Shown piece after piece: positions 18,648-27,436 of a stretch of DNA of 59,153 nt. Location of the stretch: contig JAGSHN010000009.1 of NCBI GenBank assembly GCA_029855935.1, forward strand, positions 1 through 59,153, read 5' to 3'. The notes below the pieces were generated by a model. That model searched no databases. It had not been told where the DNA came from and saw only the letters and a list, made by a program, of their open reading frames with translations. The position numbers and the translations under genes were made by a program. The stretch is from Candidatus Thorarchaeota archaeon. Its GTDB lineage: Archaea > Asgardarchaeota > Thorarchaeia > Thorarchaeales > Thorarchaeaceae. Positions within the stretch are counted from its first letter, which is position 1. Every line of letters starts with the position of its first letter.

Positions 18648-19601
18648 CTACTTCAGTTTTGTTTCTTCGAATGTAAAGTGGATTGAATGGGATTTGACAT
18701 CGATCAAATCACGGGCCATCTCAAGGGCATACTCCAGACGCTCGTTTCGTTCTGCGCATATTGTAAGACCTCTGACACCCTGCGTATTTCGACAGGGATT
18801 GGTCTTCATCCAGCCCATGTACCACAAAGTCTGGCGGACAGCTCTCTGAATTCCATAGTCGCGTTTCAGTTCTATGATATAGAAGCTGTCGTCACGCAGA
18901 CATCTAGCCAGAATATCAACCCGACCGACTATCCTTTCGCTACCATTCGTCACAGGATACTGCTTTCCCTGGACCCCATCTTCATCAACAAAGATCTCGT
19001 AGTCCAGACCGAAGATCCTGTCGAAATTGGTAACAATGAAGTCCTCCAGATGGCTCTCAAACATGAATGACTCTCCACCCTCCTCGGGTAGTTCCAGCTC
19101 CGGCGGCGGGGTGTTCTCTACTCTCGCGTAGTAGTATTCGTCATCGAATGGTCCGGCCAACGTATGCATGGAAAACGCAATCCAGTCGAATTCAACATAG
19201 TTCTCCTCCCACTCGACATCGATGAAATTGGGGTAGTAGTAGTCATCGTAACTGCCAACCCGAGCTATGCCCTTCTCTTTGTCATAGTACGCGGTCCTAG
19301 TGACAGTCCCCACCGCCAGCATGACCTTTCGACCGCGCCTTGCGATGATCTTGTCCCCCACCTCTATCTCGTGGAAGAACTTCCAGAGAGCGCTGAAGTC
19401 GATGGACCGGCCTCTATCAGACTTGTCGGGATATGTTTCTTTGATCTTCTGCCTGAGTTCATCAGCACTCAGCCCTGATACGTCACCAAGCCTAAGCCAA
19501 CCGATTGCAATGATACCGTGTTCCAGGTCATATTTCCAAGCGTGTTCAAAGGCCTTGGTCTTTGTCGAGTCGTAGGGCGCAATGACCCAATACTTGGTCA
19601 A
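18648..19601 (-). CDS. EVE/PUA-like plus NucS-like (DUF91) nuclease
   Basis: 317 residues. The N-terminal ~150 residues (TKYWVIAPYDSTKTKAFEHA; GIIAIGWLRLGDVSG; VGDKIIARRGRKVMLAVGTV) match the EVE/PUA-like fold, which binds modified bases. The C-terminal ~140 residues match the NucS/DUF91 PD-(D/E)XK nuclease: FESHLEDFIVTNFDRI, then GRVDILA (metal-binding Asp), FYIIELKRD (E-x-K catalytic pair), and RQTLWYMGWMK. This is the layout of modification-dependent restriction enzymes: reader domain plus nuclease. The TTG start at 19601 is supported by GGAGG about 9 nt upstream, with a TATA box at 19647-19656. Confidence 0.82.
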   Translation of the reverse strand: MTKYWVIAPYDSTKTKAFEHAWKYDLEHGIIAIGWLRLGDVSGLSADELRQKIKETYPDKSDRGRSIDFSALWKFFHEIEVGDKIIARRGRKVMLAVGTVTRTAYYDKEKGIARVGSYDDYYYPNFIDVEWEENYVEFDWIAFSMHTLAGPFDDEYYYARVENTPPPELELPEEGGESFMFESHLEDFIVTNFDRIFGLDYEIFVDEDGVQGKQYPVTNGSERIVGRVDILARCLRDDSFYIIELKRDYGIQRAVRQTLWYMGWMKTNPCRNTQGVRGLTICAERNERLEYALEMARDLIDVKSHSIHFTFEETKLK

Positions 19602-19646
19602 CGAAACATCCTCCGTAACGGGTTGACGGTCATACCAATCCCCCCC

Positions 19647-19656
19647 ATATTATGTA
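19647..19656 (-). promoter_or_regulatory. TATA box of the EVE-nuclease gene
   Basis: On the minus strand this reads ACATAATATG, 46-55 nt before the TTG start at 19601. The predicted transcription start near 19625 leaves a short leader containing GGAGG. Confidence 0.45.
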
Positions 19657-19661
19657 TTTGT

Positions 19662-20106
19662 GTTGCAGAATGGGGCTCTTCACGGAAACGCCCCGTTTGA
19701 TACGCTCTAGGAAGTTCAAAGCGAGCATATGATTGTCGTCAGCATCCGTGGCTTAATTCCGTACAGCTGCTCCTCAAGAATGCTTGGACTATTTCTGTCC
19801 CGGGTAGTCAAGTATGGCTTATGTGATGAACTCCAGTTGCCGGAGGTATCTGGAGTCTTTCGACTTCTGTGCTGGGAGGGATAGCAGGACTTTCTTGGCG
19901 CAGCCGCAATCAGCTGGTGAGGTCACTTCTTGTCACAACAGGGGGCGACCAGTATTCTTTACAGACTGGTTCAGGCTGGCAGCGATAATGATGCCCGGAC
20001 TGCCAGTTGGTGTGACGGGCTAGATTGATGATCGTATCAACAGGCGTCCCAACCGGCAAAGAACTCAATCCCATTGATACGAGATTGAAACGCATGGTGA
20101 AGTCGG
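19662..20106. other. intergenic region upstream of hicBA
   Basis: About 450 bases without a supported gene. A single GATTGAAAC word near 20085 resembles a CRISPR repeat end but is not repeated. Confidence 0.4.
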
Positions 20107-20118
20107 AATATCTTTTAA
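20107..20118 (+). promoter_or_regulatory. promoter of hicBA
   Basis: AATATCTTTTAA is a plausible archaeal TATA box 35-45 nt before the hicB ATG, with GAGG (20142-20145) as ribosome-binding site 7 nt ahead of the start. HicB proteins normally repress their own promoter; an operator was not identified. Confidence 0.45.
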
Positions 20119-20152
20119 CTGAAAAGGTACAAGACCTAGTTGAGGCACAGAG

Positions 20153-20374
20153 ATGGAGAAATTGCGTCTGCCCATAATCATCGAAGTCGATGAGGACGGG
20201 TACTATATAGTAAGTTGCCCACTTTTTCGGGGCTGCCACTCCTATGGTGAAACAATTGATGAGGCAATGGAAAACATAAGAGAAGTCATAGAAATGTGCC
20301 TTGAAGAAACAAGGGTCGAAGAGCTCAACAGGTTCGTGGGATTCAGAGAACTGGAAGTTTCACAGGATGCCTAA
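20153..20374 (+). CDS. hicB: HicB-family antitoxin
   Basis: 73 residues with the HicB/partial RNase-H fold signature: LRLPIIIEVDEDGYYIVSCP, then LFRGCHSYGETIDEAMENIR and EVIEMCLEE. Length is typical of the short HicB class, which lacks the extra C-terminal DNA-binding domain. It binds and neutralises HicA. It overlaps the downstream hicA start by 8 nt (ATG inside its last codons), the usual translationally coupled order. Gene order is antitoxin first. Confidence 0.88.
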   Translation: MEKLRLPIIIEVDEDGYYIVSCPLFRGCHSYGETIDEAMENIREVIEMCLEETRVEELNRFVGFRELEVSQDA

Positions 20375-20621
20375 GCTTCCCGCAGTCGATGGTAAGGAAC
20401 TGCTAAAGTTCTTGGAATATTTGGGTTTCAGACCTATCAGGAAAAAGGGATCTCACGTTCGACTGAGGGCAAATGACGGGCGTGTGACCACTGTCCCCAT
20501 TCACGGGACCAAGACCATTCCAAAAGGGCTTCTGCGCAAGATAGTGAGGGAAGACCTAGAACTGAGTCTGGAGGAGTTTCTGGAGCAATACTCGAGATAC
20601 AAGGGAAAGAAGAAAAGCTGA
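20367..20621 (+). CDS. hicA: HicA-family mRNA interferase toxin
   Basis: 84 residues starting at ATG 20367. Double-stranded-RNA-binding-like HicA fold: KLPAVDGKELLKFLEYLGF, RKKGSHVRL (the catalytic His is in GSH), TTVPIHGTKTIPKGLLRKI. All hallmarks of the family are present and the length is normal. The toxin cleaves mRNA when freed from HicB. The basic C-terminus (YKGKKKS) fits RNA binding. Confidence 0.9.
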   Translation: MPKLPAVDGKELLKFLEYLGFRPIRKKGSHVRLRANDGRVTTVPIHGTKTIPKGLLRKIVREDLELSLEEFLEQYSRYKGKKKS

Positions 20622-20832
20622 CTAATTATCGGTCAAAAGGTTTCAAAGTTGCCCAGACAGCTTACCTCGCTCTGTTGGATCATCGTGACGCAGGACGGCC
20701 TCTAGTGCGGGGAAACAGCAAAGCATTTGCCAGTCGAGTGCTCTTCCGTCCAACAGATTGCGTGTAGGCTGCAGGCTGCTGCCCGTGGCCCTGAGCGGAG
20801 GATTAATCCTGCAGAGCGACTCCGTGGGTGTG

Positions 20833-21344
20833 ATGACAATGGACGTACTACAGGCGATACGAGAGCGGAGGAGCATTCGCAAGTATCGGGACACCCCCGT
20901 TGAGGACGAGAAGATACACGCCATTCTCGAGGCGGGCCGATGGGCGCCATCGGCATCGAACAGGCAACCGTGGCACTTCATCGTCATCAGAAATGCAGAG
21001 ACCCGAAGGCGGCTGGCAGAGGTGCATCCCTATGGGAGGTTCATGGCGAGTCGCCCGTGGTCATAGTCGTCTTGGGCATACTGCCAAGGCACCAGAAGTA
21101 CCATCTCTGCGATCCCCACAACGCAGTCCAGAACATGCTTCTGGCTGCACACGCCCTCGGCCTCGGCACGTGCTGGGTCGGTGTGCGTGACACACCAATG
21201 GAGGACAAGTTCAGAGACATACTGGGCGTCCCCAGGGATCTCAGGGTGGTGTGCGCCTTTCCCGTGGGCCATCCTGCCGAGACTGCAAAGAGCTCGAGAG
21301 AGCCACTTGAGAAGATTGTGTCGTACGAGCGATATCGGGGATAG
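20833..21344 (+). pseudogene. nitroreductase-family FMN flavoprotein, frameshifted
   Basis: The two halves are in different frames. The first (20833-21047) gives AIRERRSIRKYRDTPVED and WAPSASNRQPWHFIVIRN, the FMN-phosphate-binding and dimer motifs. The second gives SPVVIVVLGILPRH, NAVQNMLLAAHALGLGTCWV and AFPVGHPAE, ending KIVSYERYRG, the normal C-terminus. One base appears to be missing after 21047 (ATG-GC, then GAG-TCG). The joined product is about 170 residues, a normal length. The sequence is otherwise undamaged, so an assembly error or very recent mutation is likely. Function would be NAD(P)H-dependent reduction of an unknown substrate. Confidence 0.8.
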
Positions 21345-21368
21345 TCTCTCTGGTGAGGTGCGCTCAGA

Positions 21369-22355
21369 TTGACGGTGACCATAGACGACGTCAGGGCTGC
21401 GGCCGAGAGGCAGAGAGGCGTCGCTCATCGGACACCGATAATGACCTCCCGCACGATTGACAGGATGACCGGGTGCAGGGTGCTCTTCAAGTGCGAGAAT
21501 CTGCAGCGCGTGGGCGCTTTCAAGTTCCGGGGCGCATACAATGCCGTCAGTCTTCTCAGCGAGGAGGAGCGGGCCCGCGGTGTGATCACGCACTCGTCGG
21601 GCAACCATGCGCAGGCCCTCGCCCTTGCAGCCTCTCTGCTCGGTGTGAGAGTGACCGTCGTGATGCCAGAGAACTCGACGCCCGCAAAGATAGCAGCCAC
21701 GCGAGAATACGGCGCAGAGGTCATCTTGTGCGAGCCCACTCTGGAGGCACGGGAGACCACGACCCGCAGGCTGATTGAGGAACACGGATACGTATTGATC
21801 CATCCATATGATGACGAACGGATTGTTGCCGGAGCGGGGACTGCCGCACTGGAGCTCATCGAGGACGCCGGACCGCTTGACATCATCATCTGCCCAGTCG
21901 GTGGCGGCGGCCTGCTCAGTGGTACCGCAATCGCGGCCAAGTCGCTGTTGCCTGATTGCACCGTCTTGGGGGCTGAACCGGTCAACGCCGACGATGCCTG
22001 TCGAAGTCTGAAGAGCGGGGAATGGGTACCAAGCGTCAATCCACAGACTCTGGCCGACGGCCTGCGCACCTCTCTCGGGTCAGTGAACTTTGAGATCATC
22101 AAGAGGAATGTAGACGACATAATCACTGTGCGCGAGACAGAGATAATCGAGGCTATGCAGTTGCTCTGGGAGCGGATGAAGCTGGTGGTGGAGCCATCAG
22201 GAGCAGTCCCGGTGGCTGCTCTCAGAACGGCAAGAAACGACCTTGAGGGTAAGCGGGTCGGCGTCATTCTGAGCGGCGGAAACGTAGATCTGAGTGACTT
22301 CTTTGGTCAGATGAAGGAACGTGCTAAGGAGCTCGACGAAATGGGTAGACAGTGA
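21369..22355 (+). CDS. threonine dehydratase / serine racemase-like PLP enzyme
   Basis: 328 residues, fold-type II PLP enzyme. PLP lysine is Lys52 in VGAFKFRGAYNA; the phosphate/Asn loop is THSSGNHAQA; the Gly-rich phosphate-binding loop is CPVGGGGLLSG; the C-terminal ILSGGNVDL is typical of catabolic threonine ammonia-lyases. There is no C-terminal ACT-type regulatory domain, so it matches the short TdcB/serine-racemase-like class rather than IlvA with feedback control. It converts threonine to 2-oxobutanoate (and may act on serine). The start is TTG 21369, 24 nt after the nitroreductase stop, so the two may share a transcript. Confidence 0.9.
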   Translation: MTVTIDDVRAAAERQRGVAHRTPIMTSRTIDRMTGCRVLFKCENLQRVGAFKFRGAYNAVSLLSEEERARGVITHSSGNHAQALALAASLLGVRVTVVMPENSTPAKIAATREYGAEVILCEPTLEARETTTRRLIEEHGYVLIHPYDDERIVAGAGTAALELIEDAGPLDIIICPVGGGGLLSGTAIAAKSLLPDCTVLGAEPVNADDACRSLKSGEWVPSVNPQTLADGLRTSLGSVNFEIIKRNVDDIITVRETEIIEAMQLLWERMKLVVEPSGAVPVAALRTARNDLEGKRVGVILSGGNVDLSDFFGQMKERAKELDEMGRQ

Positions 22356-22561
22356 CGAGGCCTTCCAAAGGATGGCCGGTGGTCCCAAAAGCCGAGCCTG
22401 TTGACGATGTTCACATACAACGGAGTCGATTGGGGCCGGGAGATAGTCAGCAACCGCACTCCGTGATACGCTCGCGCAGGTCACCAAGGACGTAATGGGA
22501 TCCTTCAGGTCACGGGTTAGTTGTTGCAAGGACTGAGCCGGTCTAGGCAGTCAGCTTCGGG

Positions 22562-23011
22562 ATGAAGGGCTTAAGAGCCACCAAGGGAATAACAGTCTGC
22601 AAACATCTTGCTGCGGAAGACCATAGATATTACGTCTGGATAGGGTTCTTCTTGCTGATGGAAGTGATGCCTGGCTCTTTCATATGGGCGACGACCATGA
22701 TGCTCTTCCACGGCAACGTTCCCCTGTACGCTTTCCTGATGGTTGTTTCTTGGGCTCTGCCATTTGTCTACGTGGCAGGTAGTAGGTGGGTCTTCGATGT
22801 GGGGGACTGGAGAGGCTTTGAGGTCTTGAGATGGGCCTTGGTCGGCATTCTGATCTTTGCCCTAGTGAGAATCGACCTTTTCTCGACAATTCTGTCTGTA
22901 ATCGGATTGGTTATTGCTCATATGCCAGCGGTCAGGGAATATGTCGCCGAGGCCAAGAGACTTAGGAGACTTGTCGACCAGGCAGAACGAGAAGATACCG
23001 TGCAGGCGTGA
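22562..23011 (+). CDS. small polytopic membrane protein
   Basis: 149 residues with four hydrophobic helices (YYVWIGFFLLMEVMPGSFIW; LYAFLMVVSWALPFVYVAG; LRWALVGILIFALVRI; TILSVIGLVIAHMP) and a charged C-terminal helix (AEAKRLRRLVDQAERED) that is probably cytosolic. No family recognised. ATG 22562; no strong ribosome-binding site. Confidence 0.6.
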   Translation: MKGLRATKGITVCKHLAAEDHRYYVWIGFFLLMEVMPGSFIWATTMMLFHGNVPLYAFLMVVSWALPFVYVAGSRWVFDVGDWRGFEVLRWALVGILIFALVRIDLFSTILSVIGLVIAHMPAVREYVAEAKRLRRLVDQAEREDTVQA

Positions 23012-23382
23012 CGGACTCTCGCCTCTGTTGGCCCTCTCTTGGCCTGCAGCGCGACACTGATCTTGACCGCACCAAGCGGACAGTGTAGGAGCACCTAGCA
23101 CAAAGCCAGACACTCTGAGGATGCTCTGCCTACCAACATAGGCCCGGGAACAGACTGGCCTTGCACATAGAGTGAAGTCGGACGGCGCGACTATTGCTGA
23201 GAGACCGGCTACGTCAACCAAGGTCGTAGGCACTCTTGACAGCCGATGCTCAAGGCCTCTGTCCAGCCCGGCCAACCCGGGTTTTGCCCCCGAATATGCG
23301 TCGGTGCAACTCCACCAGTCCGTCTTCAAGCTGAGCCAGACACTCGTGTAGACAGAGACCCGTCCAATGCCTGGCGTCGGGA
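23012..23382. other. intergenic, nothing recognised
   Basis: About 370 bases between converging genes. A 194-codon minus-strand frame covers this region and both flanking genes; its composition is that of an antisense shadow. Confidence 0.4.
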
Positions 23383-23763
23383 TCACAGAAATATCGTCAA
23401 CATCGAGAGGAGTCCCAACGCAACAAGCAGAATGGCGCACCGACACAATGGCGGCTTCGGGGCCTCTTGCTCTGTACCGGGCTCAGGAGGCGGAGAGGTC
23501 GATGGAGGAGGTTCGTCACGTACAATTGGCGCAAGCCCGAAGAATGAGTCAGGCTTCGCCTTTTTGGTCGGCCTTGTCTTGCCACTTGAAGTATCGGGTG
23601 CAGCACTCGGCGTCTCTGAGTCTGGACCTGTTGGAGATGGCACGGTGCTCTCAGGTTCGTGGCCCAACCGAAATGCCCCGGCGGGAATGCTCAGGCGACC
23701 ACAGCTCGGGCATACTCTCTCCCCGTCAGGAATCTCGGCTCCACAATTCTTGCATCTTCGCAT
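23383..23763 (-). CDS. zinc-ribbon protein with C-terminal membrane anchor
   Basis: 126 residues. The N-terminal zinc ribbon is CKNCGAEIPDGERVCPSCGR (C-x2-C, 11-residue loop, C-x2-C). A long Pro/Ser/Thr-rich linker (PPPSTSPPPEPGTEQE) follows, then a C-terminal hydrophobic helix (CAILLVALGLLSMLTIFL). This is a tail-anchored protein with the zinc ribbon on the cytosolic side. ATG 23763 is chosen over ATG 23787 because GGGAGG (23774-23779) sits 10 nt before it. Function unknown; similar zinc-ribbon membrane proteins are common in archaea. Confidence 0.75.
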   Translation of the reverse strand: MRRCKNCGAEIPDGERVCPSCGRLSIPAGAFRLGHEPESTVPSPTGPDSETPSAAPDTSSGKTRPTKKAKPDSFFGLAPIVRDEPPPSTSPPPEPGTEQEAPKPPLCRCAILLVALGLLSMLTIFL

Positions 23764-23940
23764 AGGGTGAGTTCCTCCCGTAGGCATGCCCCCGCTTTCA
23801 ATTAACTATTCCGAGTCATTCATCGCAGGCCGGATGGAGTGGAAGTCCGGCCAGTGTCCTACCGGGGCGCTGCGTATGGCAGACATCAGCATTTCCTCTG
23901 CCAGGCTCGTCCACAGATGCCGCCTACGCTGTTCGGAGCG

Positions 23941-23948
23941 TATATAGT
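23941..23948 (+). promoter_or_regulatory. TATA box, leaderless GTG start
   Basis: TATATAGT centred about 28 nt before the GTG at 23973, which would place the transcription start at or next to the start codon. Same arrangement as the 16132 beta-helix gene. Confidence 0.5.
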
Positions 23949-23972
23949 AGGAAACTCTCATAGAACCGGCGG

Positions 23973-25508
23973 GTGTGCGTGTCATTGGTCCTGATACGGA
24001 GATGCCATCACACCATTCGCTCTCCCCTACACATCACCGCTCTGATGGTGTGTCTGGTGGGAGTCCTGACCAGCGGCGTTCTGTGGCTTCCTCTCTCGGT
24101 GAGCACAGACGCTGATGCTGTTGCGAGTTCCCACCCGGAGTGCTCTACACTCCCGAAGTCGTCGGCTCCGTCGACCTACCTCTCGCACGGTCCTATCGTC
24201 ATCACGTCAGACGAGGACTTTGAATCTGCGGGATGGCCGGGCAGTGGCACAGAGTCCGACCCCTATGTGATTGGGGCGTTGAACATCACCACAGACGGGG
24301 ATTGCATTGTCATATCGGACACGAGAGCCTACTTCGTCATTCGCGACTGTCTGCTCACGGGTGGATCTTCGGGGGATGGCGTCCGCTTCGAGAATGTGAC
24401 ACACGGAACGGTCTATAGATGCCAGATATGGGGGAAGGCCAAAGGTGTGACTCTACGAAACTCACGGAACAACACTCTGGTGAACAACATAGTCTCGCAT
24501 AGTTCGTGGAATGGCATATGTCTGCGGTCGTCCTCCGACAACAGGCTGGCGAACAATACGCTCTTGTCCAACTACTGGTACGGCATAGAGCTGTATTCCT
24601 CCTCAGACCGCAATAGTCTGTTCAACAACTCGGTCTGTTACAGCGGCATTCACGGCGTGGAGTTGTCGTCCTCATGCTCGAACAACAGTATCGTGGAGAA
24701 CGTCATCTCGCACAACGATGCATGCGGTGTGGAGCTGTCCTCTTCGTCGAACAACAGTGTCGTGAACAATGAGATCTCCGAGAACGGCGGCCACGGTGTG
24801 TCGCTGTCACTCGCGTCCAACAATACCGTGGTGGACAACACGATCCGCAGCAATGGCGGCTATGGGGTCTTCCTAGGCGCCTCCTCTCACGTGGAGGTGA
24901 TCAACAACACAGTCTCCTACAGCAGTCGCGATGGTGTGAGACTGGTGGTCTCATCAGACAACACTCTCGTGAACAATACCATCCTCCTCAATCATGATCG
25001 CGGCATCCGTCTTGATGGGTCGTCGGAGAATCTGCTCTACCTCAACATTCTCGCCTGGAATGGGCTGAACGCGGAGGACAACGGAACAGGCAATCACTGG
25101 AACATCACAGGACTGGGAAACTACTGGTCAGATTACAACGGAACGGGCGTGTACGTTATCCCCGGCTCGGCCGGCTCGGTGGACTATTTCCCCAAGGTGT
25201 GGCCGACAACGGTCACGACTACTGCCACCTATCCCCCGACGGGCGGAAGCACACCCACAGAGACGACTGGCGAGCCGTCTATCGGCACAACGACTCCTGA
25301 GAGGTCTCCTCTGAGGGACGTGCTCGTCATTATGTACGTCGGCGTAATCCTTGGCAGCATTGTCGGTGTCCTGGTCGTGAGGGCCAGAAGGCGCAGTCGG
25401 CGCTCTCAGGAGAGAACCGGCGTGCGGTACCTCAATGACCGTGATGAGAACTACGCGGTCGGCAGTTCCCAGACCTCTACGGTCTTCTGGGTCCCCGCGA
25501 ATACGTAG
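23973..25508 (+). CDS. right-handed beta-helix (NosD-type) anchored surface protein
   Basis: 511 residues. Signal peptide within 1-48 (LMVCLVGVLTSGVLWLPL). It carries the family cap (GWPGSGTESDPYVIGALNIT; YFVIRDCLLTGG), then about ten PbH1 coils (NNTLVNNIVSHSSWNGICLR type) and the GNYWSDYNGTGVYVIPGS block. Unlike its paralogues it has no Ig-like domains: a short Thr linker leads straight to the membrane helix (VLVIMYVGVILGSIVGVLVV), followed by a longer basic cytosolic tail of about 45 residues. The last 58 nt overlap the convergent WD40-like gene. Confidence 0.85.
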   Translation: MCVSLVLIRRCHHTIRSPLHITALMVCLVGVLTSGVLWLPLSVSTDADAVASSHPECSTLPKSSAPSTYLSHGPIVITSDEDFESAGWPGSGTESDPYVIGALNITTDGDCIVISDTRAYFVIRDCLLTGGSSGDGVRFENVTHGTVYRCQIWGKAKGVTLRNSRNNTLVNNIVSHSSWNGICLRSSSDNRLANNTLLSNYWYGIELYSSSDRNSLFNNSVCYSGIHGVELSSSCSNNSIVENVISHNDACGVELSSSSNNSVVNNEISENGGHGVSLSLASNNTVVDNTIRSNGGYGVFLGASSHVEVINNTVSYSSRDGVRLVVSSDNTLVNNTILLNHDRGIRLDGSSENLLYLNILAWNGLNAEDNGTGNHWNITGLGNYWSDYNGTGVYVIPGSAGSVDYFPKVWPTTVTTTATYPPTGGSTPTETTGEPSIGTTTPERSPLRDVLVIMYVGVILGSIVGVLVVRARRRSRRSQERTGVRYLNDRDENYAVGSSQTSTVFWVPANT

Positions 25509-26308
25509 GGACGATGAATCGCGACCGAGTAGTAGTTCAGGGATCCTGTGCCGAGCCTGGCCAGACATCGGCCTGATTTGAGGTCCCAGACCCTCAGTGA
25601 TTTATCCACCGAGGCCGACACCATTACTTTTCCGTCCGTGGCCATATCGGTGACAAAGGAGTCGTGTCCCTGTAGCTCACCCACCTTTTGCCAGGCCCTC
25701 TTCGCATAGGCGTATATCGGTCCGTCGAGCCACCCAACGTACAGGTACCTGTCGCTGGTAGCCACACCGAATGCGCCCTCCTTGGGTCCCGTTATGTCGG
25801 CGACCTTTTTCCAACTGGTCATGTCCCAGATCATCACTCCATCCATCGCCGACGTGCAGTAGAGGAACTTGTCATCAACGAAGAGTCCCTCGACACCTCT
25901 CTTGATTGGAAACGTATCGGCCAACTCCTCAAGCTCATAGGGCCAGATTCTGATCAGACCCTCCTTCTCCGGTGGCTGTTCAGCGGCGTACAGCAGGACC
26001 CCACCGACGGCCACCTTGAAGATAGTCGCGTTGCCCTTCGCCTTCGCATATAGGTTCCAAGAGTCCTTCTCCCATATGTAGACGTGATACCCGCTCGCTG
26101 AGTAGACGCGCCCGTGTCCAAGTGCCACATCACAGGTGAAATGCTCGCCCTTGGGCTTCAGCTCTGTCACCAGCTCCCACGTATCCTGTCTCCAGACGTG
26201 CACAACGCCCTTGTCCGCCCCGGCATAGACGTATCTCTCGTCTGCGGCGACACAGGGAAACTTGCTCTCCACATCAAAGACGTGGAGTGGTGTCTTTACC
26301 TCTCTCAA
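25451..26308 (-). CDS. WD40/beta-propeller repeat protein
   Basis: 285 residues of repeating beta-propeller blades: YVYAGADKGVVHVWRQDTWE, ASGYHVYIWEKDSWN, GLIRIWPYEL, TSAMDGVMIWDMTSWKKVAD, SASVDKSLRVWDLKSGRC and a final blade with TQKTVEVWELPTA. The x-D-x-x-V-x-V/I-W core marks WD40 blades; about seven can be counted, enough to close one propeller. No signal peptide, so cytosolic; likely a scaffold. The TTG start at 26308 is the only reasonable choice. Its 3' end overlaps the beta-helix gene by 58 nt on the opposite strand. Confidence 0.82.
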   Translation of the reverse strand: MREVKTPLHVFDVESKFPCVAADERYVYAGADKGVVHVWRQDTWELVTELKPKGEHFTCDVALGHGRVYSASGYHVYIWEKDSWNLYAKAKGNATIFKVAVGGVLLYAAEQPPEKEGLIRIWPYELEELADTFPIKRGVEGLFVDDKFLYCTSAMDGVMIWDMTSWKKVADITGPKEGAFGVATSDRYLYVGWLDGPIYAYAKRAWQKVGELQGHDSFVTDMATDGKVMVSASVDKSLRVWDLKSGRCLARLGTGSLNYYSVAIHRPYVFAGTQKTVEVWELPTA

Positions 26309-26466
26309 GACAAAAACCCCAATGAGTTATGCTGAGCATGAGTCCCTGCGTGGCAATAAGTCTCACGAGCAAAGTTCTGCCTATGCCGCAGAGGTTCGGG
26401 GAGCAACGGGTGGGGGCCAGAATGGGCTCACTGGTCGGAGCCGACAGGGGAACTGCTGCTCATACT

Positions 26467-26991
26467 CTATGGGCATCGTACCTTATCGAGCTCAGTCCGA
26501 CAGACCTCGCGATTGTTGGGGTCGCTCACGTCGTCCAACGCCTTTCTCGCGAGGGCCACATACGCCTGACACTCCTCCGCCCGCCCCAGCGCTGAGTACG
26601 CTCGTGCCAATGCCTCGTATGCGAACACAATGTCAAAGTCGGCAAAGGCTACTGGCTCCCTGCACATAAGGCTCTTGTCAGCACGCACGATGGCGATCTC
26701 GCTCTTTGACTGAATCAGGTCCAGGCATCTCTCGGCGTGATTGAGGGCGAGGTCGCCCTGTCCCATTGCACTGTAGACCCTTGAGATCATATACTCGGCG
26801 CGAGCGATGTTCACAACCGTTCCGGCCTCTTCCCAGTGATAGCGAGACGTGAAGGCCCAGCCAAGCGCCCTGTCAAGGTCTTCCAACTCGGGCGCCGCCC
26901 CATCCAGAACTGTCCATACGGCCTCGTTCGTTTCGATGGCTATTCGCTTGTGAAACTCCTTGGACGGTGTCCCTTCTCCCAACTCTATCAC
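26467..26991 (-). CDS. helical-repeat (TPR-like) protein
   Basis: 174 residues, all helical. At least two TPR-like pairs are visible: AEYMISRVYSAMGQGDLALN with HAERCLDLI, and AYEALARAYSALGRAEECQA with YVALARKALDDV. The N-terminal part resembles tetratricopeptide proteins that handle time or count data, but no partner domain is present. It is 158 nt upstream of the WD40-like gene on the same strand, so the two scaffold-type proteins may be co-transcribed. Confidence 0.7.
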   Translation of the reverse strand: MIELGEGTPSKEFHKRIAIETNEAVWTVLDGAAPELEDLDRALGWAFTSRYHWEEAGTVVNIARAEYMISRVYSAMGQGDLALNHAERCLDLIQSKSEIAIVRADKSLMCREPVAFADFDIVFAYEALARAYSALGRAEECQAYVALARKALDDVSDPNNREVCRTELDKVRCP

Positions 26992-27436
26992 CTCACCCTC
27001 GCATTCGTTCCGTATAAGAGTATGCGATGGAGCGACGGCTCAGAGGCCGAAGAGGGCGCAGAAATGACGCAGTAGCCTCAAGTCTACTTCTAGTCCGATT
27101 CAAACACATAGTGGGGGTTATACAGATGGCGATGCTCGATTGTCTCATTGCGATGTTTGATAGCATTCTCCTGAGCCGAGTCTGGCCTGTTCTCATCAAG
27201 CCACTACTTCAGGTCCTACTTGCCGGAGTATTCCGTGAGCTACCCGCGTCGTGGCTGCCCGGCCGCCGAGACTTACCTCACTCCCGACTCGCTGCCTCAG
27301 TATCTGGTCCACAGCTGGCTGCATTTGAGACCTTTCAGTGAAATCATTTATTAGAATCCACTGCTCACCCTTGAAGGAATCAAGAGGGACCTAGTTCGGT
27401 CCTGACAGCATGCCAAATCAAAAGGAGGATTAGTTA
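26992..27436. other. intergenic region with promoter of the 27.4-33.6 kb unit
   Basis: About 445 bases. A plus-strand frame (27027-27341) holds a hydrophobic stretch but no supporting motif. TTTATTA near 27347 is a plausible TATA box for the downstream operon, followed by GGAGG at 27424-27428, 8 nt before the GTG start at 27437. Confidence 0.45.

Noticed and set aside
20040-20100. CRISPR-repeat-like GATTGAAAC word
   Set aside because: It occurs once; no repeats with regular spacing and no cas genes nearby.
21425-22267. 280-codon minus-strand frame
   Set aside because: Antisense to the threonine dehydratase gene.
22862-23446. 194-codon minus-strand frame
   Set aside because: Overlaps two supported genes and has no recognisable domain.
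27027-27341. 104-codon plus-strand frame with a hydrophobic stretch
   Set aside because: No ribosome-binding site or family; it lies in the promoter region of the next operon.
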